A stretch of 7,898 nucleotides of DNA from Ruminococcus sp. CAG:403 (GCA_000437255.1 FR899088.1:47808-55705), one strand, 5' to 3'. Shown: positions 1 to 7,149, counted from the stretch's first letter. Notes: generated by a model from the letters alone, not told the origin. Made by a program: numbers and translations.

Positions 1-828
1 GCTGCCCAAATAAAAAAGGCTGTAGAAGCAACTGTAAAACTGGGCGGAACAGGTTATGTTTTCTGGGGCGGCCGGGAAGGCTATGAAACCTTGCTCAACA
101 CCAACATGGGACTGGAACTGGACAACATGGCTCGTCTGATGCACCTGGTTGTGGATTATGCCCGCTCCATCGGCTATCAGGGAGATTTCTACATTGAACC
201 AAAGCCAAAGGAACCCACCAAGCATCAGTACGACTTCGATGCTGCAACTGTTCTGGGATTCCTCCGCAAGTATGATTTGGACAAGGATTTCAAACTGAAC
301 ATCGAAGCCAACCACGCTACCCTGGCACAGCATACCTTCCAGCATGAGCTGCGTGTTGCAAGAGAAAACGGCGTATTTGGTTCCATCGATGCCAACCAGG
401 GCGATCCGCTTCTGGGCTGGGATACTGACCAATTCCCGACCAATATTTATGATGCTACGCTCTGCATGTACGAAGTGCTGAAAGCAGGCGGCTTCACCAA
501 CGGCGGTCTGAATTTTGATGCAAAGGCACGCAGAGGTTCCTACACACCGGAAGACATCTTCTACAGCTACATTGCCGGCATGGATACTTTCGCACTGGGT
601 CTCAAGCTTGCTGATAAGCTCATCACAGACGGCAGATTGGATCAATTTGTTGCAGATCGGTATGCTTCCTGGAACACTGGCATCGGCGCCGCAATTATCA
701 ACGGCACAGCCACCCTGGAAGATCTGGAACAGTATGCACTGAACAAGGGCGAGGTTACCGATTCTCTCACAAGCGGCAGACAGGAACTGCTGGAAGCAAC
801 GCTCAATAACATTCTGTTCAGTCTCTAA
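1..828 (+). CDS. xylA: Xylose isomerase, C-terminal part (5' end outside the window)
   Basis: Converts D-xylose to D-xylulose in the cytoplasm, the first step of the isomerase route of xylose use. The frame is open from base 1, so the gene starts upstream; 275 residues are visible of a family length near 440, so roughly 165 N-terminal residues are missing. The visible part opens with the conserved FWGGREGYETLLNT segment (about residues 21-34). The metal-site motifs follow in family order: IEPKPKEPTKHQYD with the first metal-binding Glu at residue 66, NIEANHATL (Glu and His ligands), SIDANQGD, LGWDTDQFPT (paired Asp) and GLNFDAK (last Asp ligand). All ligand positions known from the family are intact and there is no frameshift, so the protein should be active. 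It is followed 37 nt later by xylB on the same strand, consistent with one xylAB transcript. The promoter and any XylR or cre operator would lie upstream and cannot be seen. Confidence 0.97.
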   Translation, partial: AAQIKKAVEATVKLGGTGYVFWGGREGYETLLNTNMGLELDNMARLMHLVVDYARSIGYQGDFYIEPKPKEPTKHQYDFDAATVLGFLRKYDLDKDFKLNIEANHATLAQHTFQHELRVARENGVFGSIDANQGDPLLGWDTDQFPTNIYDATLCMYEVLKAGGFTNGGLNFDAKARRGSYTPEDIFYSYIAGMDTFALGLKLADKLITDGRLDQFVADRYASWNTGIGAAIINGTATLEDLEQYALNKGEVTDSLTSGRQELLEATLNNILFSL

Positions 829-850
829 AAAGAACCATTCCCCACAGCAT

Positions 851-858
851 GGAAGGAG
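851..858 (+). promoter_or_regulatory. xylB ribosome binding site
   Basis: GGAAGGAG lies 7 nt before the ATG at 866 but only 1 nt before the in-frame ATG at 860. Spacing therefore favours 866 as the start of xylB, removing the first two residues (MR) of the longer reading. Confidence 0.75.
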
Positions 859-865
859 CATGAGG

Positions 866-2401
866 ATGCGTTACGCAATTGGAATTGATATTGGAACCAG
901 CGGAACCAAAACCGTTCTGTTTGATGAACAGGGCAAAACAATTGCCTCAGCAACAGAAGAATCCCCCCTCTACCAGCCGCAAAATGGCTATGCAGAGCAG
1001 GATCCGCTGGATTGGTACCATGCCGCAGTGACCACCATTCAGTCAGTACTTCAAAAAAGCGGCATAAAAAATACAGACATTGTCGGCATCGGGTTATCCG
1101 GACAAATGCACGGTCTGGTTATGCTGGACGAAAACGGCGATGTCATACGGCGGTCGATAATCTGGTGCGACCAGCGCACGGAACAAGAAGTTGCAGAAAT
1201 GAATCAGAAACTGGGCAGAGAAACCCTCATGCGGATTACAGCAAATCCTGCACTGACTGGCTGGACGGCAGCTAAAATTCTCTGGGTCAAGAACCATGAA
1301 CCAGAGTCATATGCCAAGTGCCGCCACATCCTGCTGCCAAAGGACTATATCCGATATAAGCTAACCGGTGTCTTTGCAACAGATGTTTCCGACGCATCCG
1401 GTATGCAGCTGCTGGATGTCCCCAACCGCTGCTGGAGCAAGGAAGTTTGCCAGGCATTGGACATCGATTCTTCCCTGCTTGCCCCTGTTTTTGAATCCTG
1501 CGAAGTAACCGGAAGCATCACGCCAGCTGCCGCAGCCTGCACAGGGCTTGCCGCTGGTACCATCGTGGTCGGCGGAGCCGGTGACAATGCCGCTGCTGCG
1601 GTGGGAACCGGTGTTGTCACGGATGGAAAAGCTTTTACCACCATCGGCACATCCGGTGTTGTATTCGCACATACCACATCCGTTTCCATCGATCCAAAGG
1701 GCAGAGTCCACACCTGCTGTGCAGCCGTTCCAAACAGCTGGCATATTATGGGCGTTACCCAGGGTGCCGGACTTTCCCTGAAATGGTTCCGGGATACCTT
1801 CTGCCAAGCAGAAAAGGACACCGCTGCACAAATGGGGGTCGATGCCTATTACTTGATGGACAAGGAAGCGGAACGTGTTCCAATCGGCGCCAACCGCCTG
1901 CTCTATCTGCCCTATTTAATGGGAGAACGTACACCGCATTTGGATCCCAATGCAAGAGGGATGTTCTTCGGTCTTTCTGCCATTCATACCAAACGGGACA
2001 TGCTCCGCGCGGTGATGGAAGGCGTTGCCTACTCACTCCGGGACTGCGTAGAAGTCTGCCGGGAAATGAACATCCATGTTTCCGATATGATGGCATGCGG
2101 CGGCGGCGGAACTTCTCCGCTCTGGAGACAGATGCTTGCCGATCTCTATGCCTGCCCAGTTCAGACGGCATCCTCCAAGGAAGGACCTGCTCTCGGAGCA
2201 GCAATCCTTGCGTTTGTCGGAGCTGGTATTTACACCACCGTTCCGGAGGCATGCGCTGCACTGCTTACCGTAGAACATGTTCAGCAGCCGATTGCCGCAC
2301 ATGTCCCGGTTTATGAATCCTATTTCAGACTGTATCAGGAACTTTATCCTGCGGTAAAAGAACAGTATGCCAAATTAGCAGCATTGTCTTCCCTTATTTA
2401 A
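866..2401 (+). CDS. xylB: Xylulokinase
   Basis: ATP-dependent kinase of the FGGY family that phosphorylates D-xylulose to D-xylulose 5-phosphate, feeding the pentose phosphate pathway; cytoplasmic. With the start at 866 it has 511 residues, close to the usual 485-510. The N-terminal domain begins with the phosphate-binding IGIDIGTSGTK (Asp8), followed by GLSGQMHGLV (about 77-86), the substrate-contacting segment IIWCDQRTE (about 98-106), and NPALTGWTAAKILW. GGAGDNAAAA (about 236-245) contains the catalytic-base Asp near 240. The C-terminal domain shows TIGTSGVVF, LMGERTPHLDPNARG, and the ATP-site segments ACGGGGTSPLWRQM (about 410-423) and EGPALGAAILA. These xylulose-specific segments, plus the xylA neighbour, separate it from glycerol or gluconate kinases. 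An alternative in-frame ATG at 860 has poor spacing to the Shine-Dalgarno. An intrinsic terminator follows 19 nt after the stop codon. Confidence 0.97.
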   Translation: MRYAIGIDIGTSGTKTVLFDEQGKTIASATEESPLYQPQNGYAEQDPLDWYHAAVTTIQSVLQKSGIKNTDIVGIGLSGQMHGLVMLDENGDVIRRSIIWCDQRTEQEVAEMNQKLGRETLMRITANPALTGWTAAKILWVKNHEPESYAKCRHILLPKDYIRYKLTGVFATDVSDASGMQLLDVPNRCWSKEVCQALDIDSSLLAPVFESCEVTGSITPAAAACTGLAAGTIVVGGAGDNAAAAVGTGVVTDGKAFTTIGTSGVVFAHTTSVSIDPKGRVHTCCAAVPNSWHIMGVTQGAGLSLKWFRDTFCQAEKDTAAQMGVDAYYLMDKEAERVPIGANRLLYLPYLMGERTPHLDPNARGMFFGLSAIHTKRDMLRAVMEGVAYSLRDCVEVCREMNIHVSDMMACGGGGTSPLWRQMLADLYACPVQTASSKEGPALGAAILAFVGAGIYTTVPEACAALLTVEHVQQPIAAHVPVYESYFRLYQELYPAVKEQYAKLAALSSLI

Positions 2402-2420
2402 AACGACACAATCCCCTCTC

Positions 2421-2461
2421 AAAACCATGCCCCTGTCCGGATAGCAGGGACATGGTTTTTT
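2421..2461 (+). terminator. Intrinsic terminator of xylAB
   Basis: Left arm AAAACCATG-c-CCCTG, a 9-nt loop, then right arm CAGGG-a-CATGGTTTT, giving 14 paired bases with a single c/a mismatch, running straight into a T6 tract (2456-2461). This is a standard Rho-independent terminator for + strand transcripts coming from xylB. Confidence 0.93.
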
Positions 2462-2488
2462 CTTGCCTGGTAAGCCGTGTATCCTTAT

Positions 2489-2525
2489 CAGAAAAGTGCC
2501 TGTTTCGGAACACGAAACAAGCACT
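2489..2525 (-). terminator. Intrinsic terminator of fbp / pts block
   Basis: Read on the - strand the hairpin is AGTGC-T-TGTTTCG, a 5-nt loop, CGAAACA-G-GCACT, followed by TTTTC. It has 12 Watson-Crick pairs plus a T-G pair that exists only in the - strand RNA (the + strand RNA would have a c/a mismatch there). That, and the T-run on the fbp-distal side, assign it to - strand transcription. It begins 17 nt past the fbp stop codon and faces the xylB terminator about 27 nt away. Confidence 0.85.
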
Positions 2526-2542
2526 AAACCAGCATACGATTC

Positions 2543-4471
2543 TTATTGTTCTTTGATTTTTCCGGAACGATACGCATCCAGCAGCTCCTGTAAATCCTGC
2601 ATCTGTTCCAGGATTTCTGCGCCCTTGTCCGTATCGGATATGTTTGCCCGGCTGGGAAGCTTTTCAACGATTTGAATCTTCGGCGGCTGTACACAATGCC
2701 CCGCCACAAATGGATGATGCTCTGCCAGACTCAAACTATGGGAATCATAAATCAATGTATAACCGGCAATTCCAGTGGTCTTCTGGTAAGCCTTTGAAAT
2801 ACCGCCGTCAATGACGAACAGTTTTCCATTTGCTTTTACCGGACTTTCTCCATTTTTAATTTTCACGGGTACATGACCATTGATGATATGCCCCTTATGC
2901 ACATCTACGCCGAACAGCTGCAAAATTTCACAGCAAACAGATTCTTTTTCCGAGAAGGAATAATAGGCATTATACCGTTCCACATGCAGCGCCGGTTCCT
3001 CCAAAAAGTACCGTTCAAAGAATGCCATTTTATCTTTGCCGTACAAAGGCGACTTCGGTCCGCACCAAAGATACCACATTAAGTCACAGGCATACTCCTT
3101 TTCCGGTTCGTCCTCTTTTAAGAAATACGCTTGATTAACCAGGATATTCAGCTGATCCAACAGCGCCTTTCCACTGTAAGCCTGCTCCCCGATCTGTACC
3201 GCCTGTAAGGTGCCGTCCTCTTCCATCGGAATACAGCCATGGAACAAAAGATTGCCATTGTATACCCGGTACATCGCCCCTCTGGTCAGCAGGAATTTCA
3301 TATGCTTTTGCAGCTTTTCACTGTGCAGGAAGGAATTTTTCAAAATCTTCATCAAATCCGCTTCTTCCGCAGAAAGCCGCAGCGGATGTGCTGGATCCAC
3401 TGTTGGAAAACTGCTGTCTTTCAGCGGATAAACCGTTCCATCTATGCAGATGGTACCATCCGAAAATTGTACCGTTTCAAACAGAGAACGATTCTGCATA
3501 TGCCATTCCGGATGCTTTTGCATCAGCTGCCCTTCCAGTTTCAGCTGAATCACCGTAATTGCCTTGTGCATTTTTGCTACCAGGGCATCATCCACCGGAT
3601 CATAAATATTGTCATCAAATGTACTGGGCGCATACAAAGTACAGGGATCGTTCTGGTATACTTCTCCTGCAAATACAGCCAATGCACGAAGATTCAGACC
3701 ATAGCCATCCTCCAAGACATCAAAATTGTTATACCGCATGGCAATCCGAATCACATTTGCAATCAGCGCAGAATTGCCGGATGCCGCGCCAATCCAGGAA
3801 ATATCATGGTTGCCCCACTGTACATCCACATCGTGCATCTTCAACAACTCATCCATAATAATATCTGCCCGTGGGCCCCGGTCATAAATATCGCCAATGA
3901 TGTGCAGATGGTCGATTGCCAAAGACTGAATCAGCCGGCATAAGGAAATCATAAACGGTTCCGTGATATCCGTTGCAATAATCATATGAATGATTTCATC
4001 ATAATAAAATTCTTTGTTGACATCATCCGTTACATTCAGCAGTTCATCCAGGATATATGCCAAATCGCTCGGAAGCCGTTTTCGAATTCTCGAACGAGTA
4101 TATTTTGCAGATATGGTTTCACAGACTAGAATCAACCGATAAATCGTCAGCCGCTTCCATTCGTCCGTCAGCAATTGATGGATCCGCAGACGTTTGAGTT
4201 CCTTTTCCGGATCATAAATAAATTGTGCCAGCTGTTCCCGTTCTGCTCTGGAAACTGTTTTCTCAAAAATCAAGTCTATTTTTTTCTGAATGATACCGGA
4301 TGCACTTTTCAGCATATGCAAAAAAGCTTCATACTCGCCGTGCAAGTCACTGAAAAAGTATTCGGTACCCTTCGGTAAACTGCGAATGGCAGAAAGATTG
4401 ATCATTTCACAGGCAACCCGTTCCACCGTTGGATATTCTTTTGCAAGCAGTTTTAAATATTTTTCTTCCAC
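2543..4471 (-). CDS. fbp: Fructose-1,6-bisphosphatase, class III (Firmicutes type)
   Basis: Hydrolyses fructose 1,6-bisphosphate to fructose 6-phosphate and phosphate, the key gluconeogenic step; cytoplasmic and expected to be metal (Mn) dependent. The 642 residues are close to the roughly 670 of the Bacillus subtilis class III enzyme, a family unrelated to E. coli Fbp/GlpX. It is built on a calcineurin-like metallophosphatase core: FFSDLHGEYEAF (Asp42, His44), IIGDIYDRGPRAD (Asp194, Asp197, Arg198), WGNHDISW (Asn221, His222), then LLFHGCIP (His411) and INGHVPVK (His533), so the metal ligands appear complete. IDGGISKAYQKTTGIAGYTL near 554-573 is also typical of the family. The start is GTG at 4471, supported by an ideal AAGGAGG 7 nt upstream. 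It is the last gene of the pts block, 96 nt after ptsI, with a 13-bp hairpin in between. The B. subtilis enzyme is activated by PEP; if that holds here, it and enzyme I respond to the same metabolite. Confidence 0.96.
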   Translation of the reverse strand: MEEKYLKLLAKEYPTVERVACEMINLSAIRSLPKGTEYFFSDLHGEYEAFLHMLKSASGIIQKKIDLIFEKTVSRAEREQLAQFIYDPEKELKRLRIHQLLTDEWKRLTIYRLILVCETISAKYTRSRIRKRLPSDLAYILDELLNVTDDVNKEFYYDEIIHMIIATDITEPFMISLCRLIQSLAIDHLHIIGDIYDRGPRADIIMDELLKMHDVDVQWGNHDISWIGAASGNSALIANVIRIAMRYNNFDVLEDGYGLNLRALAVFAGEVYQNDPCTLYAPSTFDDNIYDPVDDALVAKMHKAITVIQLKLEGQLMQKHPEWHMQNRSLFETVQFSDGTICIDGTVYPLKDSSFPTVDPAHPLRLSAEEADLMKILKNSFLHSEKLQKHMKFLLTRGAMYRVYNGNLLFHGCIPMEEDGTLQAVQIGEQAYSGKALLDQLNILVNQAYFLKEDEPEKEYACDLMWYLWCGPKSPLYGKDKMAFFERYFLEEPALHVERYNAYYSFSEKESVCCEILQLFGVDVHKGHIINGHVPVKIKNGESPVKANGKLFVIDGGISKAYQKTTGIAGYTLIYDSHSLSLAEHHPFVAGHCVQPPKIQIVEKLPSRANISDTDKGAEILEQMQDLQELLDAYRSGKIKEQ

Positions 4472-4478
4472 TTTCTTC

Positions 4479-4485
4479 CCTCCTT
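4479..4485 (-). promoter_or_regulatory. fbp ribosome binding site, selects a GTG start
   Basis: AAGGAGG on the - strand, 7 nt from GTG at 4471-4469. The perfect spacing supports the non-ATG start; no nearby in-frame ATG is better placed. Confidence 0.85.
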
Positions 4486-4492
4486 ATGAAAG

Positions 4493-4523
4493 AATCCGGC
4501 AATTGATCTGCAATTGCCGGATT
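4493..4523 (-). terminator. Perfect 13-bp hairpin between ptsI and fbp (terminator or attenuator)
   Basis: On the - strand the arms AATCCGGCAATTG and CAATTGCCGGATT pair without mismatch around a 5-nt loop. The 3' arm ends in TT and continues CTTTCAT, so the T-run (TTCTTTC) is imperfect. It lies 44 nt past the ptsI stop and 7 nt before the fbp Shine-Dalgarno. It most likely gives partial termination between ptsI and fbp, or it could mark a transcript end or processing site. Termination efficiency cannot be judged by eye. Confidence 0.65.
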
Positions 4524-4567
4524 TCGCATAGATTCCCATTCGTTGTACTGGAAACATGCGCCATTTG

Positions 4568-6202
4568 TTATTCTGATAGATTGATTTTCCGAACTGCATC
4601 CCGAACCTTCAAAACAAAAGTCGGCGATACAGAAAGCTCATCAATGCCCATACGAAGGAATGTTTCCGTCAATGTGGTATCTGCTGCCAGCTCTCCGCAG
4701 ATTCCAATCCATGCGTTGTTCTGATGCGCATTGTCCGCAGACAGCTTAATCAGCCGCAAAATGGCTTCGTGATGCGTGTCACAGAACTGCTCTACCTTTG
4801 GATTTTGTCTGTCACAGGCAAGCGTATACTGCGTCAGGTCATTGGTGCCAACACTAAAGAAATCCACCATCGGTGCGAGCTGATCGCTGATAATAGCGGC
4901 TGCCGGTGTTTCAATCATAATGCCAATCTCAACTGTTTTGGAATACTCAATGCCTTCTGCGGTTAATTCCGACTTGACTTCCTCACAGATTTTCAGAATT
5001 TTTTCTAGTTCAGAAACGCTGACAATCATGGGGAACATGATGCCGAGATTGCCATAAACAGATGCCCGATACAAAGCACGCAGCTGCGTCTTGAAAATCT
5101 CTGGACGAGTCAAGCAAATTCGAATGGCACGATAGCCCAATGCCGGATTGTCTTCTTTATCCAGGCCAAAATAATCCACCTGCTTATCGGCACCGATATC
5201 CAGAGTTCGAATGATGACTTTCTTGCCAGCCATGCTTTCCAGTACTTTTTTATACGCTACAAACTGCTGTTCCTCCGTCGGATAATCGCTGTTTTCCAAA
5301 TAGAGGAATTCACTCCGGAACAAACCAATTCCGCCTGCATCATTTAAGAGTACCGCTCCGATATGATCGACACTGCCGATATTGGCAAAAATATTGATTT
5401 TTGTTCCGTCAATGGTACAGTTTTCTTTGCCCTTCAAGTCCTGTAACAGGCGTTTCTTTTCTTCGTCTGCCTGCTGCTTCTGTTCCAGGCGTTCTGTCGT
5501 TTCTGCATCCGGATCCACAAAGATTTCACCCGTAAAGCCGTCCACAATTGCCTGCTGTCCATCTTGAATGGAGGAAAGGAATTCCGTTCCGACTCCAATA
5601 ATCGCCGGAATGTTCATGTTTCTTGCCAGAATCGCAGTATGGGAATTGGAGGAACCAAATGCGGTGACAAATGCAAGTACTTTGTTCTTATCCAGCAAAA
5701 CCGTTTCGCTGGGTGCCAGATCATCGGCACAAATAATCACCTTGCTGTCTCCCAAGTTGTCTGCATCTGCATTTACATTCAAATTCTGAATCAATCGATT
5801 GGAAATGTCTTTGATATCAGCTGCACGAGCCTGCATATAGGCATCATCCATAGAACGGAACATCTCTGCAAAGTTATCGGACGTCAGTGCAATGGCATAC
5901 TCTGCATTGACCAGCTGCGTTTCAATGATGTTTTCAATGGATTCATTGTAATCCTCATCTTCCAGCATCATCATATGAATTTCAAAAATCTGCGCATTGG
6001 TCTCGCCGACTTCCTTCAGTGCCTTCTCATAAATCGCTTGCAGCTGATTGGTCGCACGCTCTTTTGCAGCGGTAACACGTGCTTTTTCTGCTTCCACATC
6101 GGTGATGTGTTTTCTCTTTACAGTTACTTCCTGCCGCTTAAAAATGGAAAGCTTTCCAATTGCAATGGCTCCATAAACGCCTTTTCCTGAAAATGTGGTC
6201 AT
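4568..6202 (-). CDS. ptsI: PTS enzyme I (phosphoenolpyruvate-protein phosphotransferase)
   Basis: Takes phosphate from PEP onto a histidine and passes it to HPr, the first step of every PTS sugar import; cytoplasmic dimer. With the start at 6202 there are 544 residues. Domains in order: N-terminal HPr-binding and swivelling domain with VTAFGSSNSHTAILAR (active His188), a charged linker near 230-260, and a C-terminal TIM barrel with GIGLFRSEFL (Arg296), IIRTLDIGADK (Arg332), EIGIMIETPAA, FFSVGTNDLTQY and WIGICGELAAD (Cys502). The key residues fall within one position of E. coli numbering (His189, Arg296, Arg332, Cys502), which supports this start. An earlier ATG at 6220 overlaps the ppa stop as ATGA and would add MREMKH, but has no good Shine-Dalgarno; GAGGGAG lies before 6202. 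The C-terminus is about 30 residues shorter than E. coli or Bacillus enzyme I, as I recall for Clostridia. The active-site loop has Asn where E. coli has Arg-Thr (GGRTSH). Confidence 0.96.
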   Translation of the reverse strand: MTTFSGKGVYGAIAIGKLSIFKRQEVTVKRKHITDVEAEKARVTAAKERATNQLQAIYEKALKEVGETNAQIFEIHMMMLEDEDYNESIENIIETQLVNAEYAIALTSDNFAEMFRSMDDAYMQARAADIKDISNRLIQNLNVNADADNLGDSKVIICADDLAPSETVLLDKNKVLAFVTAFGSSNSHTAILARNMNIPAIIGVGTEFLSSIQDGQQAIVDGFTGEIFVDPDAETTERLEQKQQADEEKKRLLQDLKGKENCTIDGTKINIFANIGSVDHIGAVLLNDAGGIGLFRSEFLYLENSDYPTEEQQFVAYKKVLESMAGKKVIIRTLDIGADKQVDYFGLDKEDNPALGYRAIRICLTRPEIFKTQLRALYRASVYGNLGIMFPMIVSVSELEKILKICEEVKSELTAEGIEYSKTVEIGIMIETPAAAIISDQLAPMVDFFSVGTNDLTQYTLACDRQNPKVEQFCDTHHEAILRLIKLSADNAHQNNAWIGICGELAADTTLTETFLRMGIDELSVSPTFVLKVRDAVRKINLSE

Positions 6203-6211
6203 ATGCTTCAT

Positions 6212-6218
6212 CTCCCTC
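6212..6218 (-). promoter_or_regulatory. ptsI ribosome binding site inside the ppa/ptsI junction
   Basis: GAGGGAG lies 9 nt before ATG 6202, directly against ATG 6211 (no spacing) and downstream of ATG 6220. It therefore points to 6202 as the main ptsI start. It overlaps the ppa stop codon (6217-6219), so the two genes are probably translationally coupled. Confidence 0.6.
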
Positions 6219-6759
6219 ATTGATTCTGCCCGATGCAGAATTTTTTCTTATAATGCTCCATTGCCTCTTCAATCACAGCAACTGCTTCCGCTGGCCCGCC
6301 GATTTCTTTTACTTCTGTCGATTTCCCTTCCAACTGCTTATAAACCGAAAAGAAGTGCTTCAACTCTTTGAATAGATGGTCTGGCAGTTCCTTGACGCTG
6401 GTGTACCCCATATACGTCGGATCACTATACGGAATGGAGATGATCTTTTCATCTCCCATTCCGCCGTCTTCCATCGACATCACGCCGATTGGATAGCATC
6501 TGACCAGTGTCATCGGCAGAATCGGTTCAGAACAAAGAATCAATACATCCAGCGGATCGTTGTCATTCCCATAGGTACGTGGAATGAATCCGTAGTTCAT
6601 CGGATAGTATGTCGCAGTAAATAGAATTCTATCCAGCGACAGCATCCCGGTTTTTTTATCCAGTTCATACTTCATGTTACTGCCTTTTGATATTTCCACA
6701 ACGGATACAAAATCGGTTGGATAAATCCGATCTTCTTCTATATCATGCCATATATTCAT
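6217..6759 (-). CDS. ppa: Inorganic pyrophosphatase, family I (soluble)
   Basis: Splits pyrophosphate into two phosphates in the cytoplasm, pulling biosynthetic reactions forward; needs Mg. The 180 residues match the usual 170-180 of bacterial family I enzymes. Active-site residues are visible in family order: MKYELDK (Lys30, Glu32), LDRIL (Arg44), ATYYPMNYGFIP (Tyr52, Tyr56), the signature DNDPLDV at 66-72 with Asp66, Asp68 and Asp71, MEDGGMGDEK (Asp98, Asp103, Lys105), and HFFSVYKQLEGK near the end (Tyr140, Lys141). This rules out the unrelated DHH-type family II enzyme found in many Bacilli and Clostridia. It sits between the second HPr gene (57 nt before) and ptsI (which it touches), an unexpected place for a housekeeping enzyme that is not part of the PTS. 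The start ATG at 6759 has a G-rich Shine-Dalgarno 7 nt upstream; an ATG at 6764 is out of frame. Confidence 0.95.
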   Translation of the reverse strand: MNIWHDIEEDRIYPTDFVSVVEISKGSNMKYELDKKTGMLSLDRILFTATYYPMNYGFIPRTYGNDNDPLDVLILCSEPILPMTLVRCYPIGVMSMEDGGMGDEKIISIPYSDPTYMGYTSVKELPDHLFKELKHFFSVYKQLEGKSTEVKEIGGPAEAVAVIEEAMEHYKKKFCIGQNQ

Positions 6760-6766
6760 TGCATGG

Positions 6767-6774
6767 CCCCCCTT
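6767..6774 (-). promoter_or_regulatory. Unusual G-run ribosome binding site of ppa
   Basis: AAGGGGGG on the - strand, a six-G run, 7 nt before ATG 6759. It replaces the AAGGAGG seen at other genes of this block and should pair less well with the 16S anti-Shine-Dalgarno. An out-of-frame ATG (6764-6762) lies between it and the start codon and could compete weakly. Confidence 0.55.
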
Positions 6775-6816
6775 TTCAGTTTTCGTTTGTTCAAAAGTGG
6801 AAGAGAAAACGAGTCT

Positions 6817-7074
6817 TTATAAAATCTCTTCAAATAGTGCCTGCATACTTGCAGCTGCTACATCTTCATCGGTGCCGTCTACGGTAACTGTCACCACTTC
6901 GTTGCACTGTACATCCAGCTGCATCAAGGCAATCAGCTTGGTCAGATCGACAACGACTCCGTCTTTTTCCAGGGTAATGGTACTTGCAAAAGAACTTGCC
7001 TTTTTCACAAGCACACCTGCCGGTCTTGCGTGAATCCCCGCTTTATCTTGAATGGTATAATTGAATTTTTTCAT
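6817..7074 (-). CDS. ptsH: HPr-like phosphocarrier protein, second copy (Lys at position 46)
   Basis: Small cytoplasmic phosphocarrier that accepts phosphate from enzyme I on His15 and gives it to sugar permeases. It has 85 residues, the normal HPr length. The active-site motif is KAGIHARPAGVL (His15, Arg17). Where canonical Firmicutes HPr has the kinase site LKSIMGVMSL (Ser46), this copy reads LTKLIALMQL, so position 46 is Lys and HPr kinase could not phosphorylate it there; Thr45 is next to it. The start ATG at 7074 is chosen because AAGGAAG lies 7 nt upstream and the protein then begins as the family does. An ATG at 7137 in the same frame would add 21 residues coded by the hairpin region and is unlikely. 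It differs strongly from the HPr encoded just upstream, so this is not a recent duplication. From memory, Clostridia often carry such non-Ser46 HPr forms. ppa follows after 57 nt. Confidence 0.92.
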   Translation of the reverse strand: MKKFNYTIQDKAGIHARPAGVLVKKASSFASTITLEKDGVVVDLTKLIALMQLDVQCNEVVTVTVDGTDEDVAAASMQALFEEIL

Positions 7075-7081
7075 AACAGAT

Positions 7082-7088
7082 CTTCCTT
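7082..7088 (-). promoter_or_regulatory. Ribosome binding site of the second HPr gene
   Basis: AAGGAAG, 7 nt before ATG 7074. It decides the start against the upstream in-frame ATG at 7137. It lies in the 9-nt loop of a weak 5-bp stem (ACAGA at 7094-7090 with TCTGT at 7080-7076). Confidence 0.7.
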
Positions 7089-7100
7089 TTCTGTCCGTGA

Positions 7101-7149
7101 TCCTGCGCTTGGATGCAGGAAGCTGCATCATTCCCACACTTCCTGCATC
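7101..7149 (-). ncRNA. Candidate alternative-hairpin RNA element between the two HPr genes
   Basis: In the - strand RNA four segments occur in order: P1 GATGCAGGAAG (7149-7139), P2 GATGCAG (7129-7123), P3 CTTCCTGCATC (7122-7112) and P4 GCAGGA (7106-7101). P3 can pair with P1 (11 perfect bp, 16-nt loop), with P2 (7 bp, 4-nt loop) or with P4 (6 bp, 8-nt loop), and these pairings exclude each other. There is no T-run after the hairpins, so it is not a simple terminator. It lies wholly in the 105-nt gap, 26 nt before the second HPr start. It could be an mRNA stabiliser or processing site that sets relative amounts of the two HPr proteins, or a small switch. The pairing is seen; the function is not known. 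Confidence 0.45.

Noticed and set aside
1345..2316. Several 150-180 codon frames on both strands inside xylB
   Set aside because: All overlap the clear xylulokinase frame; their translations are rich in Arg, Ser, Pro and Cys without known motifs.
3239..3943. 234-codon open frame on the + strand opposite fbp
   Set aside because: It lies wholly within the fbp coding region on the opposite strand, has no ribosome binding site that stands out, and its composition looks like a reverse-strand shadow of fbp codons.
5564..6190. 208-codon open frame on the + strand opposite ptsI
   Set aside because: Entirely antisense to a well-supported enzyme I gene; Cys/Ile/Asn-rich translation with no recognisable domain.
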